DNA from: Avena insularis
Lineage: Eukaryota; Streptophyta; Magnoliopsida; Poales; Poaceae
DNA length: 64,000 bases
Assembly (NCBI GenBank): GCA_023614405.1
Contig: CM042686.1
Location: forward strand, 468,070,740 to 468,134,739
Reading direction: 5' to 3'
Below, piece after piece: positions 24,021 to 36,225 of this stretch. The notes beneath the pieces were generated by a model. It searched no databases and had not been told where the DNA came from. It saw nothing but the letters and a program-made list of their open reading frames with translations. The position numbers were made by a program, and so were the translations under genes. Positions within the stretch are counted from its first letter, which is position 1. Every line of letters begins with the position of its first letter.

Positions 24021-26622
24021 GTGAGACTAGTGTATCCTTATGTGGTTTGTGAGAAGAACAGACATGCAATGACTCTAGCTATGGTTCATGGTTAGAACAC
24101 ACATCCAATGACACTGGTGTATCCTTATGTGGTTTGTGAGAAGAACACACATGCAATGACTCTAACTGTGGTTTGTGAAAAGAACACACATGCAATGACT
24201 CTAGCTGTGGTTTGTGAAAACAACACACATGCAATGACTCTAACTGTGGTTAATGAAAAGAGCAGACATGCAATGACACTGGTGGATCCATGTGTGGTTT
24301 ATGAGAGGAACACACATCCAATGACACTGGGTGTGGTTCATGAAAAGAACAAACATGCAATGACACTAGTGTATCCTTATGTGGTTTGTGAGAATAATAG
24401 ACATGCAATGACTCTAGCTTTGGTTCATGAGAAGAACACACATGCAATGACGCTGGTGGATCCATGTGTGGTTTATGAGAGGAACAAACATGCAATGACA
24501 CTGGGTGTGGTTCATGAAAAGAACACACATGCAATGACATTGGTGGATCCATATGTGGTTTGTGAAAAGAACAGACATGCAATCAGACTTGGTGGATCCA
24601 TGTGCGGTTCATGAGAAGAACACACATGCAATGACACTGGTGCATCCATGTGTGGTTTGTGAGAAGATCACACATCCAATGACACTGGGTGTGGTTCATG
24701 AAAAGAACACACATCCAATGACACTGGTGGATCCTTATGTGGTTTGAAAGAAGAACAGACATGCAATGACTCTAGATGTTGTTCATGAGAAGATCACACA
24801 TGCAATGACACTGGTGTATCCTTCTGTGGTTTGTGAGAAGAACACACATGCAATGACTCTACCTATGGTTCATGAAAAGAACACACATCCAATGACTCTA
24901 GCTGTGGTTCATGAGAAGAACACACATGAAATGACACTCGTGGATCCATGTGTGGTTTGTGAGAGGAACAGACATGCAATGACACTGGGCGTGGTTCATT
25001 AAAAGAACACACATCCAATGACACTGGTGGATCCTTATGTGGTTTGTGAGAAGAACACACTTGCAATGACACTGGTGATATGTGGTTTGTGAAAAGAACA
25101 CACATGCAATGACTCTAGCCGTGGTTAATGAAAAGAGCAGACATGCAATGACACTGGTGGATCCATGTGTGGTTTATGAGAGGAACACACATCCAATGAC
25201 ACTGGGTGTGGTTCATGAAAAGAACACACATGCAATGACACTGGTGCATCCTTATGTGGTTTGTGAGAAGAATAGACATGCAATGACTCTAGATGTGGTT
25301 CATGAGAACAACACACATCCAATGACTCTAGGTGTGGTTCATGAGAAAAAACATGCAATGATAGTGGTGGATCTATGTGTGGTTTGTGAGAAGAACAGAC
25401 ATGCAATGACTCTAGATGTGGTTCATGAGAAGAACACACATCCAATGACACTGGTGGATCCTTATGTGGTTTGTCAGAAGAACACACATGCAATGACACT
25501 GGTGATATGTGGTTTGTGAAAAGAACACACATGTAATGACTGTAACTGTGGTTAATGAAAAGAGCAGACATGCAATGACATTGGTGGATCCATGTGTGGT
25601 TTATGAGAGTAACACACATACAATGACACTGGGTGTGGTTCATGAAAAGAACACACATGCATTGACACTGGTGTATCCTTATGTGGTTTGTGAGAATAAC
25701 AGACATGCAATGACTCTAGCTGTGGTTCATGAGAATAACACACATGCAATGACACTTGTGTATCCATATGTGGTTTGTGAGAATAACAGACATGCAATGA
25801 CTCTAGCTGTGGTTCATGAGAAGAACACACATGCAATGACACTGGTGGATCCATGTGTGGTTTATGAGAGGAAAATACATGCAATGACACTGGGTGTGGT
25901 TCATGAAAAGAACACACATGCAATGACACTGCTGGATCCATATGTGGTTTGTGAAAAGAACAGACATGAAATCACACTTGGTGGATCAATGTGTGGTTCA
26001 TGAGCAGAACACACATGAAATGACACTGGTGGATCCATGTGTGGTTTGTGAGAATAACACACATCCAATGACACTGGGTGTGGTTCATGAAAAGAACACG
26101 TCTCCAATGACACTAGTGGATCCTTATGTGGTTTGTGAGAAGAACAGACATGCAATGACTCTAGATGTGGTTCATGAGAAGAACACACATGCAATGACAC
26201 TGGTGTATCCTTATGTGGTTTGTGAGAAGAACACACATGCAATGACTCTAGCTGTGGTTCATGAAAATAACACACATCCAATGACTCTAGCTATGGTTAA
26301 TGAGAAGAACACACATGCAATGACACTGGTGGATCCATGTGTGGTTTGTGAGAAGAACACACATGCAATGACAGTGGGTGTGGTTCATGAAAAGAACACA
26401 AATCCAATGAAACTGGTGTATCCTTATGTCGTTTTGATAAGAACACACATGCAATGACTCTGGTGGATCCTTATGTGGTTTGTGAGAATAACAGACATGC
26501 AATGACTCTAGATGTGGTTCATGAGAAGAACACACATGCAATGACACCGGTGTATCCTTATGTGGTTTGTGAGAAGAACACACATGCAATGACACTAGGT
26601 GTGGATCATGAAAAGAACACAC
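24021..26622. repeat. Minisatellite block 3
   Basis: About 30 dimers. The first part repeats blocks 2 and 4; the last part repeats block 1, including the rare variants GGTGGATCAATGTG, CATGAGCAGAACAC and TATGTCGTTTTGATAAG, and ends with the same GTGTGGATCATGAAAAGAAC phrase before the CACAC of an LTR. A frame of 171 codons and others are open as in block 1. Confidence 0.94.
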
Positions 26623-28330
26623 TGAAGGGAATATGCCCGAGAGGCAATAATAAAGTGGTTATTATCTTATTCCATGATTATGATAAATGTTTATTTTGCA
26701 TGCTATAATTGTATTGATTGGAAACATCAATACATGTGTGCTTAATAAACAAATAAAAGGTTCCTAGTTATGCCTCTCTTATAGACTAGCTTGTTGATTA
26801 CCAAGATGATCAAGGGGCCTGATCATGGACATTAGATGTTGTTAATAACGACGTCACAACATTGGTGGAATGATGTGATGAACATTCATCCGAAGTATAG
26901 CATTACGATCAAAGTCATTATGTTTATATTGCTATAACATCATACGAAGTAATCTTAGTCCTTAGACCATGAGATCATGTTAATTGCTAACACCAGAAGA
27001 GTATCTTGATAACACCAAACATCACACCGTAACAGGGTGACTATAAAGGTGGGTTCAGTGCTACAAAAGGTGTTATGTTGAGGCTCATGGATCAAGAGTG
27101 TAATTTGTCAATCCCGATGACAGATAGATATACTCTGGGCCCTCTCGGTGATATCACATTAAGATAGCTTGCAAGCAAGTGATGTGATCACTAGAATGTT
27201 ATATCACGGGAATGAGAAAAGAGTGCATGTCGGCAACGAGATCAAACTAGGTATGGAGATACCGATGATTGAATCTCGTACATGTAATATATCACGAGAC
27301 AAAGGGATTTAGTTACTAGCGTTAAAGGTTCTCATGATCACAGAAGTCATTGTTGAATGTGTAGGAGTCAGTATGGATCTCTAGGCCCCGCTTCTGATTA
27401 TTGATCTGAGAGGGGTCTCGATCATGTATGCATTATTCGCGAACCATAGGGTGACACACTTAAGGGATACCGACACCATTTGGAGCAAATATGTTTCAGA
27501 TAAAGATTTAAGAAAGCGCTGGAATTATTTCAATAGACACCGAAAATGTTTCGGGTGAAATTGCTGAAATTGGTTCTGCATGTAATAATATTGAAATGTT
27601 GTAGGGGGTTTTATGTGAATGTTTGTTAATTAAAGTAATTAACAAAATTCTGAATAAAAATAATAAAAGAGTTTTATTAAATGAGAGAGCATTAAATTTG
27701 GAGAAATTTAATGCATTTAAAGTGGGGACTTTAAAAGGGAATGTGAAGAGGCATTTTAATGTGGAGGGGTTACCACCACATGAATGGAGGAGGTGAAGGG
27801 GCACCCCCCTTGAGGCACCGGCCATGGGGAGGGGCACCCCCCCTCCTCCTATAAAAGGCCACCTCTCCTCACTTCTCACTTACACCTCCTTGTGAAGGAT
27901 CTCTCTCCCCCTCTAGTATTATTTCCCCATGGTCTCGGATTAGCGAGATACATGTCCTGGTGGCTTTATCTGGAAAGGAGTTACTGCTCCCGCTGCTTTG
28001 CTGGAGCGAGGGATGGAGGTTGTCGGGGTACCGGACATGTCTGCGATCACGGATGCACCGCTGCTTTGCGGTGCTGGACTTGGTGGTGCTGGAGCTGGAT
28101 CTGATGGACGTGGTGGAGCCGGACCTTCTGGACTTCATCACGATCTTGAGATCGGCAAGTGTACGACTACATCAAACCACGAGTTCCTACTCGTTAACAA
28201 AACTCGTTGTCTTCGAGGGTAAGTTCTCGATGGATGTATGTCCACCCGTTGCTCTGTACCTAGTAGATAGACCTTGGCGTATAGTTCTCATCGTAGGAAA
28301 TTTTTTGTTTTCTATGCTGCGGACCCAACA
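26623..28330 (+). repeat. Solo Copia LTR in the minisatellite
   Basis: 1708 bp from TG to CA, same family as 7050-8752, with no internal region on either side. It is flanked by CACAC at 26618-26622 and 28331-28335, the same duplication as the complete element, and by the same satellite variants on both sides. Its 3' half agrees with the 3' LTR (GCACCGGCCATGG, TATAAAA) and its first bases with the 5' LTR (TATGCCCGAG), as expected from LTR-LTR recombination. Confidence 0.9.
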
Positions 28331-31300
28331 CACACATGCAATGACACTAGTGTATCCTTCTGTGGTTTGTGAGAAGAATAGACATGCAATGACTCTAGCT
28401 GTGGTTCATGAGTAGAACACACATCCAATGATACTGGTGTATCCTTATGTGGTTTGTGAGAAGAACACACATGCAATGACTCTAGCTATGGTTTGTGAAA
28501 AGAACACACATGCAATGACTCTAGCTATGGTTTGTGAAAAGAACACACATGCAATGACTCTGGCTGTGGTTTATGAAAAGAACACACATGCAATGACTCT
28601 AACTGTGGTTAATGAAAAGAGCAGACATGCAATGACACTGGTGGATCCATGTGTGGATTATGAGAGGAACACACATCCAATGACACTGGATGTGGTTCAT
28701 GGAAACAACAAACATGCAATGACACTGGTGTATCCTTATGTGGTTTCTGAGAATAATAGACATGCAATGACTCTAGCTTTGGTTCATGAGAAGAACACAC
28801 ATGCAATGACGCTGGTGGATCCATGTGTGGTTTATGAGAGGAACAAACATGCAATGACACTGGGTGTGGTTCATGAAAAGAACACACATGCAATGACATT
28901 GGTGGATCCATATGTGATTTGTGAAAAGAACATACATGCAATCACACTTGGTGGATCCATGTGTGGTTCATGAGAAGAACACACATGCAATGACACTGGT
29001 GGATCCATGTGTGGTTTGTGAGAAGAACACACATCCAATGCCACTGGGTGTGGTTCATGAAAAGAACACACATCCAATGACACTGGTGTATCCTTCTGTC
29101 GTTTGTGAGAAGAACACACATGCAATGACTCTCGCTAAGGTTCATGGAAAGAACACACATCTAATGATTCTAGCTGTGGTTCATGAGAAGAAGACACATG
29201 CAATGACACTGGTGGACCCATGTTTGGTTTGTGAGAGGAACAAACATGCAATGACACTGGGTGTGGTTCATTAAAAGAACACACATCCAATGACACTGGT
29301 GAGCCTTATGTGGTTTGTGAGAAGAACACACTTGCAATGACACTAGTGATATGTGGTTTGTGAAAGGAACACACATGCAATGACTCTAACTATGGTTAAT
29401 GAAAAGAGCAGACATGCAATGACACTGGTGGATCCATGTGTGGTTTATCAGAGGAACACAATCCAATGACACTGGGTGTGGTTCATGAAAAGAACACACA
29501 TGCAGTGACACTGGTGTATCCTTATGTGGTTTGTGAGAAGAATAGACATGCAATGACTCTAGATGTGGTTCATGAGAAGAACACACATCCAATGACTCTA
29601 GGTGTGGTTCATGAGAAAAAAACATTCAATGACACTGGTGGATCCATGTGTGGTTTGTGAGAAGAACATACATGCAATCACTCTAGATGTGGTTCATGAG
29701 AAGAACACACATCCAATGACACTGGTGGATCCTTATGTGGTTTGTTATAAGAACACACATGCAATGACACTGGTGATATGTGGTTTGTGAAAAGAACAGA
29801 CATGTAATGACTGTAACTGTGGTTAATGAAAAAAGCAGACATGCAATGACACTGGTGGATCCATGTGTGGTTTATGAGAGGAACACACATACAATGACAC
29901 TGGGTGTGGTTCATGAAAAGAACACACATGCAATGATACTGGTGTATCCTTATGTGGTTTGTGAGAATAACAGACATGCAATGACTCTAGCTGTGGTTCA
30001 TGAGAAGAACACACATGCAATGACACTGGTGTAGCCTTATGTGGTTTGTGAGAAGGACACACATGCAATGACTAGCTGTGGTTTGTGAGACGAACACACA
30101 TGCAATAACACTGGCGGTGGTTCATGAAAACAACAAACATGCAATGATACAAGTGGATCCATGTGTGGTTTGTGAGAAGAACACAGATGCAATGACACTG
30201 GGTGTGGTTCATGAAAAGAATACACATCCAATCACACTGGTGGATCCTTATGTGGTTTGTGAGAAGAACACACATGCAATGACTCTAGATGTGGTTCATG
30301 AAAAGAACACACATCCAATGACTCTATCTGTGGTTCATGAGAATAACACACATGCAATGACATTGGTGGATTCATGTATGGTTTGTGAGTGGAACAGACA
30401 TGCAATGACACTGGGTGTGGTTCATGAAAAGAACACACATCCAATGACACTGGTGGAGCCTTATGTGGTTTGTGAGAAGAACACACATGCAATGACACTG
30501 GTGATATGTGGTTTGTGAAAAGAACACACATACAATGACTCTAACTGTGGTTAATGAAAAGACCAGACATGCAATGACACTAGTGGATCCATGTGTGGTT
30601 TATGAGAGGAACACACATCCAATGACACTGGGTGTGGTTCATGAAAAGAACACACATGCAATGACACTGGTGTATCCTTATGTGGTTTGTGAGAAGAATA
30701 GACATGCGATGACTCTAGATGTGGTTCATGAGAAGAACACACATCCAATGACTCTAGGTGTGGTTCATGAGAAAAAACATGCAATGACACTGGTGGATCC
30801 ATGTGTGGTTTGTGAGATGAACACACATGCAATAACACTGGCGGTGGTTCATGAAAAGAACAAACATGCAATGATATAGGTGGATCCATGTGTGGTTTGT
30901 GAGAAGAACACAGATGCAATGACACTGGGTGTGGTTCATGAAAAGAATACACATCCAATGACACTAGCGGATCCTTATGTGGTTTGTGAGAAGAACAGAC
31001 ATGCAATGACTAGATGTGGTTCATGTGAAGAACACACATGCAATGACACTGGTGGATCCATATGTGGTTTGTGAAAAGAACACACATGCAATGACTGTAA
31101 CTGTGGTTAATGAAAAGAGCAGACTTGCAATGACACTGGTGGATCCATGTGTGGTTTATGAGAGGAACACACATACAATGACACTGGGTGTGGTTCATGA
31201 AAAGAACACACATGCAATGACACTGGTGTATCCTTATGTGGTTTGTGAGAATAACAGACATGCAATGACTCTAGCTGTGGTTCATGAGAAGAACACACAT

Positions 31301-31590
31301 GCAATGACACTGGCGGATCCTTATGTGGTTTGTGAGAAGAACAGACATGCAATGACTCTAGCTGTGGTTCATGTGAAGAACACACATGCAATGACACTGG
31401 TGGATCCATGTGTGGTCTGTGAGAAGAACACACATGCAATGACACTGGGTGTGGTTCATGAAAAGAAAACACATGCAATGACACTGGTGGATCCATGTGT
31501 GGTTTGTGAGAAGAATAGACATGCAATGACTCTAGGTGATCCATATGTGGTTTATGAGAAGAACACACATGCAATAAACTCTAGTGGATC
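28331..31590. repeat. Minisatellite block 4
   Basis: About 37 dimers, the longest block. Its first 1.7 kb are collinear with the start of block 3 at an offset of about 4.3 kb. A variant segment (GTGATATGTGGTTTGTGAAA, then TAACTGTGGTTAATGAAAAG) recurs at about 29346, 29774, 30501 and 31060, and in block 3 at 25078 and 25503, marking longer higher-order units of about 425-730 bp. The last units lose phase near 31585, and unique sequence follows. Confidence 0.95.
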
Positions 31591-32348
31591 TATCTTGGCA
31601 TAATTTGATGTATGCCACGATGTATTTCATTGTACAAGACACTCACTTTTGATTTTTATACTACTCAGTTTTTCCCTTGGTTTTTTGATACTACTCAGTT
31701 TTCCCATTGGTTTTTGATACTACTCAGTTTTGCCCTTGGTTCCCCCTCTCTCTTTCGTAGAAGCCCAAACTTGTGCTCACTCTGTCTACTTTGCCCTAAT
31801 TGGTTGTCACAGTTGTCACGCGGATCATGCGCACCAACCGTTGATCATGTGTGATCCAACGATGATCGTTGCACACGTCGTGCCCTTCACAGTACAGCGT
31901 GAGACAACACAAACGTCTCCCTCTACAAGAAGGAACGCGATGCCGTCCATGGAAAAAGTCATCGAGTGGTCATGTCACGTTTAATCTAGTCTGCAAAGGC
32001 TACTATTGCTACTACAACACATGCATAGGGCAATGGGGTCATCGAGTGCAGGGTTGTCGACGGGACGCTGCAATTTATTGCCACTTAATTTTAGTAAGAC
32101 ATATCCCATTTTTACGCAGCGCTCTCAATCTCACTTCCAACTGGGCCCTACAGCAAGGAACTTCCATGAGTCAAGGGCCTCCCTCGAGTAGATCTAACGT
32201 TGCTAGAAATTGGTTCCACGCGACTTGCATGCAGTGGAATTGAGTTCTTCCATGAGCGTGTTTTCAATGCAGCTCTAAAGTGGAGATCGTGTAAAGGGAA
32301 CCCCAAAAAAAAGGTGGAGATCATGGTAGCCCCCGCCCCCCGCCCACC
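31591..32348. other. Unique sequence between satellite and XS-finger gene
   Basis: No coding region was recognised. It holds a short tandem repeat (see 31651-31742) and GC-balanced sequence that leads into a promoter-like segment. The open frames here are short and overlap on both strands. Confidence 0.45.
31651..31742. repeat. Three copies of a 29-bp tandem repeat
   Basis: The phrase GATACTACTCAGTTTTCCC with a TTGGTTTTT tail is present three times with period about 29-30 bp. The copies differ at a few positions. Confidence 0.8.
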
Positions 32349-32392
32349 ACACGTGTCCACTCGAGGACTACGAATGGTCCGGTTTTTATAAA
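32349..32392 (+). promoter_or_regulatory. Promoter-like segment: ABRE/G-box core and TATA box
   Basis: ACACGTGTC (32349-32357) is a G-box/ABRE-type element, and TTTATAAA (32385-32392) is a good plant TATA box followed by a CT-rich leader. Both lie 130-170 bases upstream of the ATG of the XS-finger pseudogene. Function is inferred. Confidence 0.5.
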
Positions 32393-32462
32393 CCCGCTCG
32401 ACCTTCTTCTTCCATGTGCTCGTGTCATTTTCCCCCAGTCTGTCTAGTCCCAAGACCCCAAT

Positions 32463-32516
32463 ATGCACCTACCGCACGCGCCGAAGCTCCCTCGCTTGCA
32501 CTACCTCCTTCCCTAG
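32463..32516 (+). other. Short upstream ORF before the XS-finger gene
   Basis: An ATG opens 17 codons and ends at TAG 7 bases before the downstream ATG at 32524. It is within the predicted leader and could have limited translation of the main frame. Confidence 0.35.
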
Positions 32517-32523
32517 GTGTGCC

Positions 32524-35223
32524 ATGAAGCGTACGCGTGGAGACGAGCCAGAGGTGAAGCCAGTTGAAGCGCAGCCAGATGGCTCGATCGTTTAAAAGCG
32601 GTGAGGCGTCTTCTCCGAACGCCGCTTTCAAGCCGCTGCCGTAGAAGTGCGAGCTCATCCGTCCAGCCAGTAGCCGTCGCTGCCGAGCAGCAGGTGGCCG
32701 ACAACATCGTGGTGCCAGCGGAAGATCTAGATGGGGGCAGGCGGCAGGCGGAGGCAATCCGGTGCTCTACATCAACGACTCCATCGCTGTACAAGAAATC
32801 TTCGACGCAATCATGGAGAATGACGAGTTCGAGGAGGATGTCCCTGATGAGGAGTCCGAGGTACTACATTGCTAGCTTCTCTAGTCGCAGCCGCAGATTT
32901 CACTGTTCATACATAGGATTTGCTCAATCGTGTACAAATTCTTTTGCTCTTGAAGTAGGGTAGTATATATATGGTTCGATCGGTCGATTGATGCATTTGC
33001 CATCTAGTCACAAAACCCCAATCTGTCTAGTCACAAAACCCCAATCTGCTCATCTGCCATCTAGGTGAGTTTGCTAGTTGAGTGTTAATTTCGATACACA
33101 ACATGCCTATAACATTATATTTCTATTCATTACTGAGCCCAATGATTCAATTTTGCCCCAAAATAGTGCAAGGGCATCTGATGGTGTCGTTTTCTTAGGG
33201 ATGGTTAGTGAACCTGAGGCAGCAATGCACATTAACAATATAGGTTGTGCTGTTGGTACTTTGGTTCTCCGACTCCATCGCTAAAAAAATGAGGCCCTAA
33301 TTTTTTTCTCATATGGAACTACATATATGATCCTTGATTTGTTTATGATCTTTTAATGATTGGTATGATGCATATGTATATGAATGGTTTTGATCATAAG
33401 TATTTTTAACATGTACCTGAAGATTAACTATTTGGTTTTTTATTTATAATTACAATATTTAGGCTTGTTTTTGTACCTGACTATGTATATCCCTGAATAT
33501 TGTTTTGTACGATTACATTTCAATTTCTTATTGTGGCCAATGATTCAAATTTGCCCCAAAGAGAGGCAGACACATTGGTGTCAGATTTTTTTAGGGATGA
33601 GTTAGCGAACCTGGGGCCATGTATAAGATCAATATAAGCTATACAATTGTTACTTGGTTCACTTACGCTATCCCTGTTGAAACTTATGAGGCCGCAATCT
33701 TTATTCTACATTCATAGAACTATGATATTTGAATTATCTATTCCATGCATTCATAGTGTATAAGAATTACATTTTAGTTTTTCACTGAGGCTGATGATTG
33801 AAATTTGCCCCAAAAGAGTTCAAGGGAGACACATATGATGGTGTCGTGTTTTAGGAATGGGTTGGTGAACTTGAGGCAGCAATGCACACAAACAATATAG
33901 GTTGTGATGTTGGTACTTTGGTTCACCAACTCCATCTCTGAAACAAATTATGATGCCCTAGATTTATTCTCATATGGAACTACATATATGATCCTTGAAT
34001 TGTTTCTGATCTTTTAATGATTGGTATGATGCATATGTATATGAATGGTTTTGATCATCAGTATTCTTAACATGTACCTGAAGATTAATTGTTTGGTTTT
34101 TTATTTATAATTACAATATTTAGGCTTGTTTTTGTACCTGACTATGTATATCCCTGAATAATGTTTTGTACGATTACATTTCAATTTCTTATTGTGGCCA
34201 ATGATTCAAATTTGCCCCAAAATAGAGGCAGAGACATTGGTGAACTTGAGGCAGCAATGCACATAAACAATATAGGTTGTGTTGTTGGTACTTTGGTTCT
34301 CCGACTCCATCGCTGAACAAATGAGGCCCTAATTTTTTTCTCATATGGAACTACATATATGATCCTTGATTTGTTTATGTTCTTTTAATGATTGGTATGA
34401 TGCATATGTATATGAATGGTTTTGATCATTAATATTTTTAACATGTACCTGAAGATTAATTGTTTGGTTTTTTATTTATAATTACAATATTTAGGATTGT
34501 TTTTGTACCTGACTATGTATATCCCTGAATATTGTTTTGTACGATTACATTTCAATTTCATATTGTGGCCAATGATTCAAATTTGTCCCAAAAGAGAAGC
34601 AGACACATTGGTGTATGATTTTTTCAGGGATGAGTTAGTGAACCTGGGGCGATGTACAAGAACAATATAGGTTGTGCAATTATTACTTGGTTCACTCATG
34701 CCGTCCCTGAAGAAACTTATGAGGCCGCAATCTTTATTCTACATACACTCGGATGCAATTATTTGTCATTGTGTTGAGACGAAATGATATATGAACCGAT
34801 CAAACTATTGCTGAGATGCTTTCTCTTTGATATCCATGTATATATTGTCTTACATGTAAATGTTGTTAATTCTTGAGTTGTAATACAATTCAATCATATG
34901 TATGAGTTCTAAGTTATGTTCTTAAAAATCAACAGGAGGATGATGATGAAGTGGACGGTAGCAAGAAATCTAGGGACAACAAGAGCCGCTACGTGCTGAG
35001 GCGGTTACGACATGAGCTAATCCATTTCTACCGTAGGGGGAGACTATTTTGCCCATTCTATGGCAGAGCAATCAACATGGACCTCGACAGCATGATCCAG
35101 CATGCGGTGGGCATTGCTAGAGGTGGAGGCAGACGCCATAGGCCGATTACCTTGGCGCGGCATGCAGCCTTCGGCAAATTCCCCCGGGATTATGTCAGGA
35201 CTGGCATGTATCCCATCGACTAG
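32524..35223 (+). pseudogene. XS-type zinc-finger protein gene (SGS3/FDM-like domain), exon 1 broken
   Basis: Exon 2 (34936-35223, 95 residues) is intact. After an acidic start it gives YVLRRLRHELIHFYRRG, then LFCPFYGRAINMDL, MIQHAVGIARG and LARHAAFGKFPRDYV, ending at TAG. Spacing and residues fit the zf-XS finger (CPxC ... LxxHAxG ... H) of plant SGS3/FDM RNA-silencing proteins, but the second Cys is Tyr (TAT, 35059-35061). Exon 1 ends INDSIAVQEIFDAIMENDEF ... DEESE at 32860 with a GT donor; the intron (2075 bp) ends in CAG at 34935, phase 0. The ATG frame at 32524 (MKRTRGDEPEVKPVEAQ) stops at TAA 32593, and two further frameshifts separate it from the exon end. Thus it is a probable pseudogene. 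No XS domain itself is seen. Confidence 0.5.
33137..34750. repeat. Tandemly repeated intron sequence of the XS-finger gene
   Basis: The phrases CCAATGATTCAAATTTGCCC, GGAACTACATATATGATCC and ATGCATATGTATATGAATGG recur in order. The second occurs at about 33316, 33976 and 34348, so copies are spaced about 660 and 370 bp with internal deletions. The repeats lie wholly inside the intron. Confidence 0.85.
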
Positions 35224-36225
35224 GCTTTCCCTGCCTCCTGCTAATGCACCTGCCCTTCTAGGCGTCTCCGTGTCCCGGCCTCCTGCTGCCGCCCCTGCTT
35301 TTATTTTGTTTTAGTTAATTATTACCTGTGTGTGGCATGTAAGGAATTATATCCGTGGTGTCTCTAGTGAACCTTCTATATTAATCTACTCCTTTATATG
35401 GAGTGCCTTAAAATTTCTAGTGTTCAATTATATTACTGATCATGCTCATGCACACTAGAAAATATTTCTAGTGCTTGATTATAGTATAATTGTCAAGGAA
35501 TACATCAACAAGTTAAATTGGTCGATATTTTGTATTGAAGTAACTAAATGATCTCACATCGGCAGTGGATGTTGGCAAAAGCTGAAGGCATCAGCCGAAG
35601 ACCTTGGAGCGGCACGCAGTCTTTAGCAAATTCCTTACAGGTTCAACAACGGGTTGCCACCGCCCAGCTCCGAATTTGCTTATAGGTCCAACATGGCCGA
35701 ACTTGAGCTACCACGGAGACATCGGCTGAGGTGGCAGAATTGGTGCGGGTGCAACTACGGCGACGGCAAGCTCGGATTCTAGAGGAGGAAAGCAGAACCG
35801 AGCATGGTCAACACGGTGACAGATCTCACGGGGAACCAATTCTCGTCCCTGTACCATGCCATGGGTGCGTCCATGGTGAGGGAGAGCTCCGACTCGGGAT
35901 GGGGAGGAGAGTAGGGCCGAGCAGGTTCGTCATGTCCCAGCTCTGCGCCATGGCCACGACCATAGATTGCCGCTCTGGGGAAGAAGAAGACGCGTAATGG
36001 ATGCAGGCGCCAACTCTGCAAGCCTACAGGGAGGAGAGCAGGGCCGAGCAGGTTCGTCCATGTCCCAGCTCCGCGCCATGGCTGCGATGCCCCATAGATT
36101 GCCGCTCCGGGGAAGAAGAAGACACGTAATGGATGCATGCACTAATGCTGCAAGCCTAATTGACACCTAAGCGACGGGAGCGACATAACAACGAGAACTG
36201 ATAGGGGGGCCCAACTTGGCGGCCG
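35224..36225. other. Downstream region with one direct duplication
   Basis: No gene was recognised. At 35905-36158 a segment of about 125 bp occurs twice in tandem (GGGCCGAGCAGGTTCGTC ... GGGGAAGAAGAAGAC), with open frames on both strands that only reflect GC content. The remainder is unassigned. Confidence 0.5.

Noticed and set aside
22210..31590. CRISPR-like array of regular repeats
   Set aside because: There are no unique spacers; variable parts are diverged copies of the same monomer, and the genome is clearly plant.
31612..32391. Short plus-strand ORFs before the XS-finger gene
   Set aside because: They overlap promoter-like sequence, have no shared motifs and are no longer than expected by chance.
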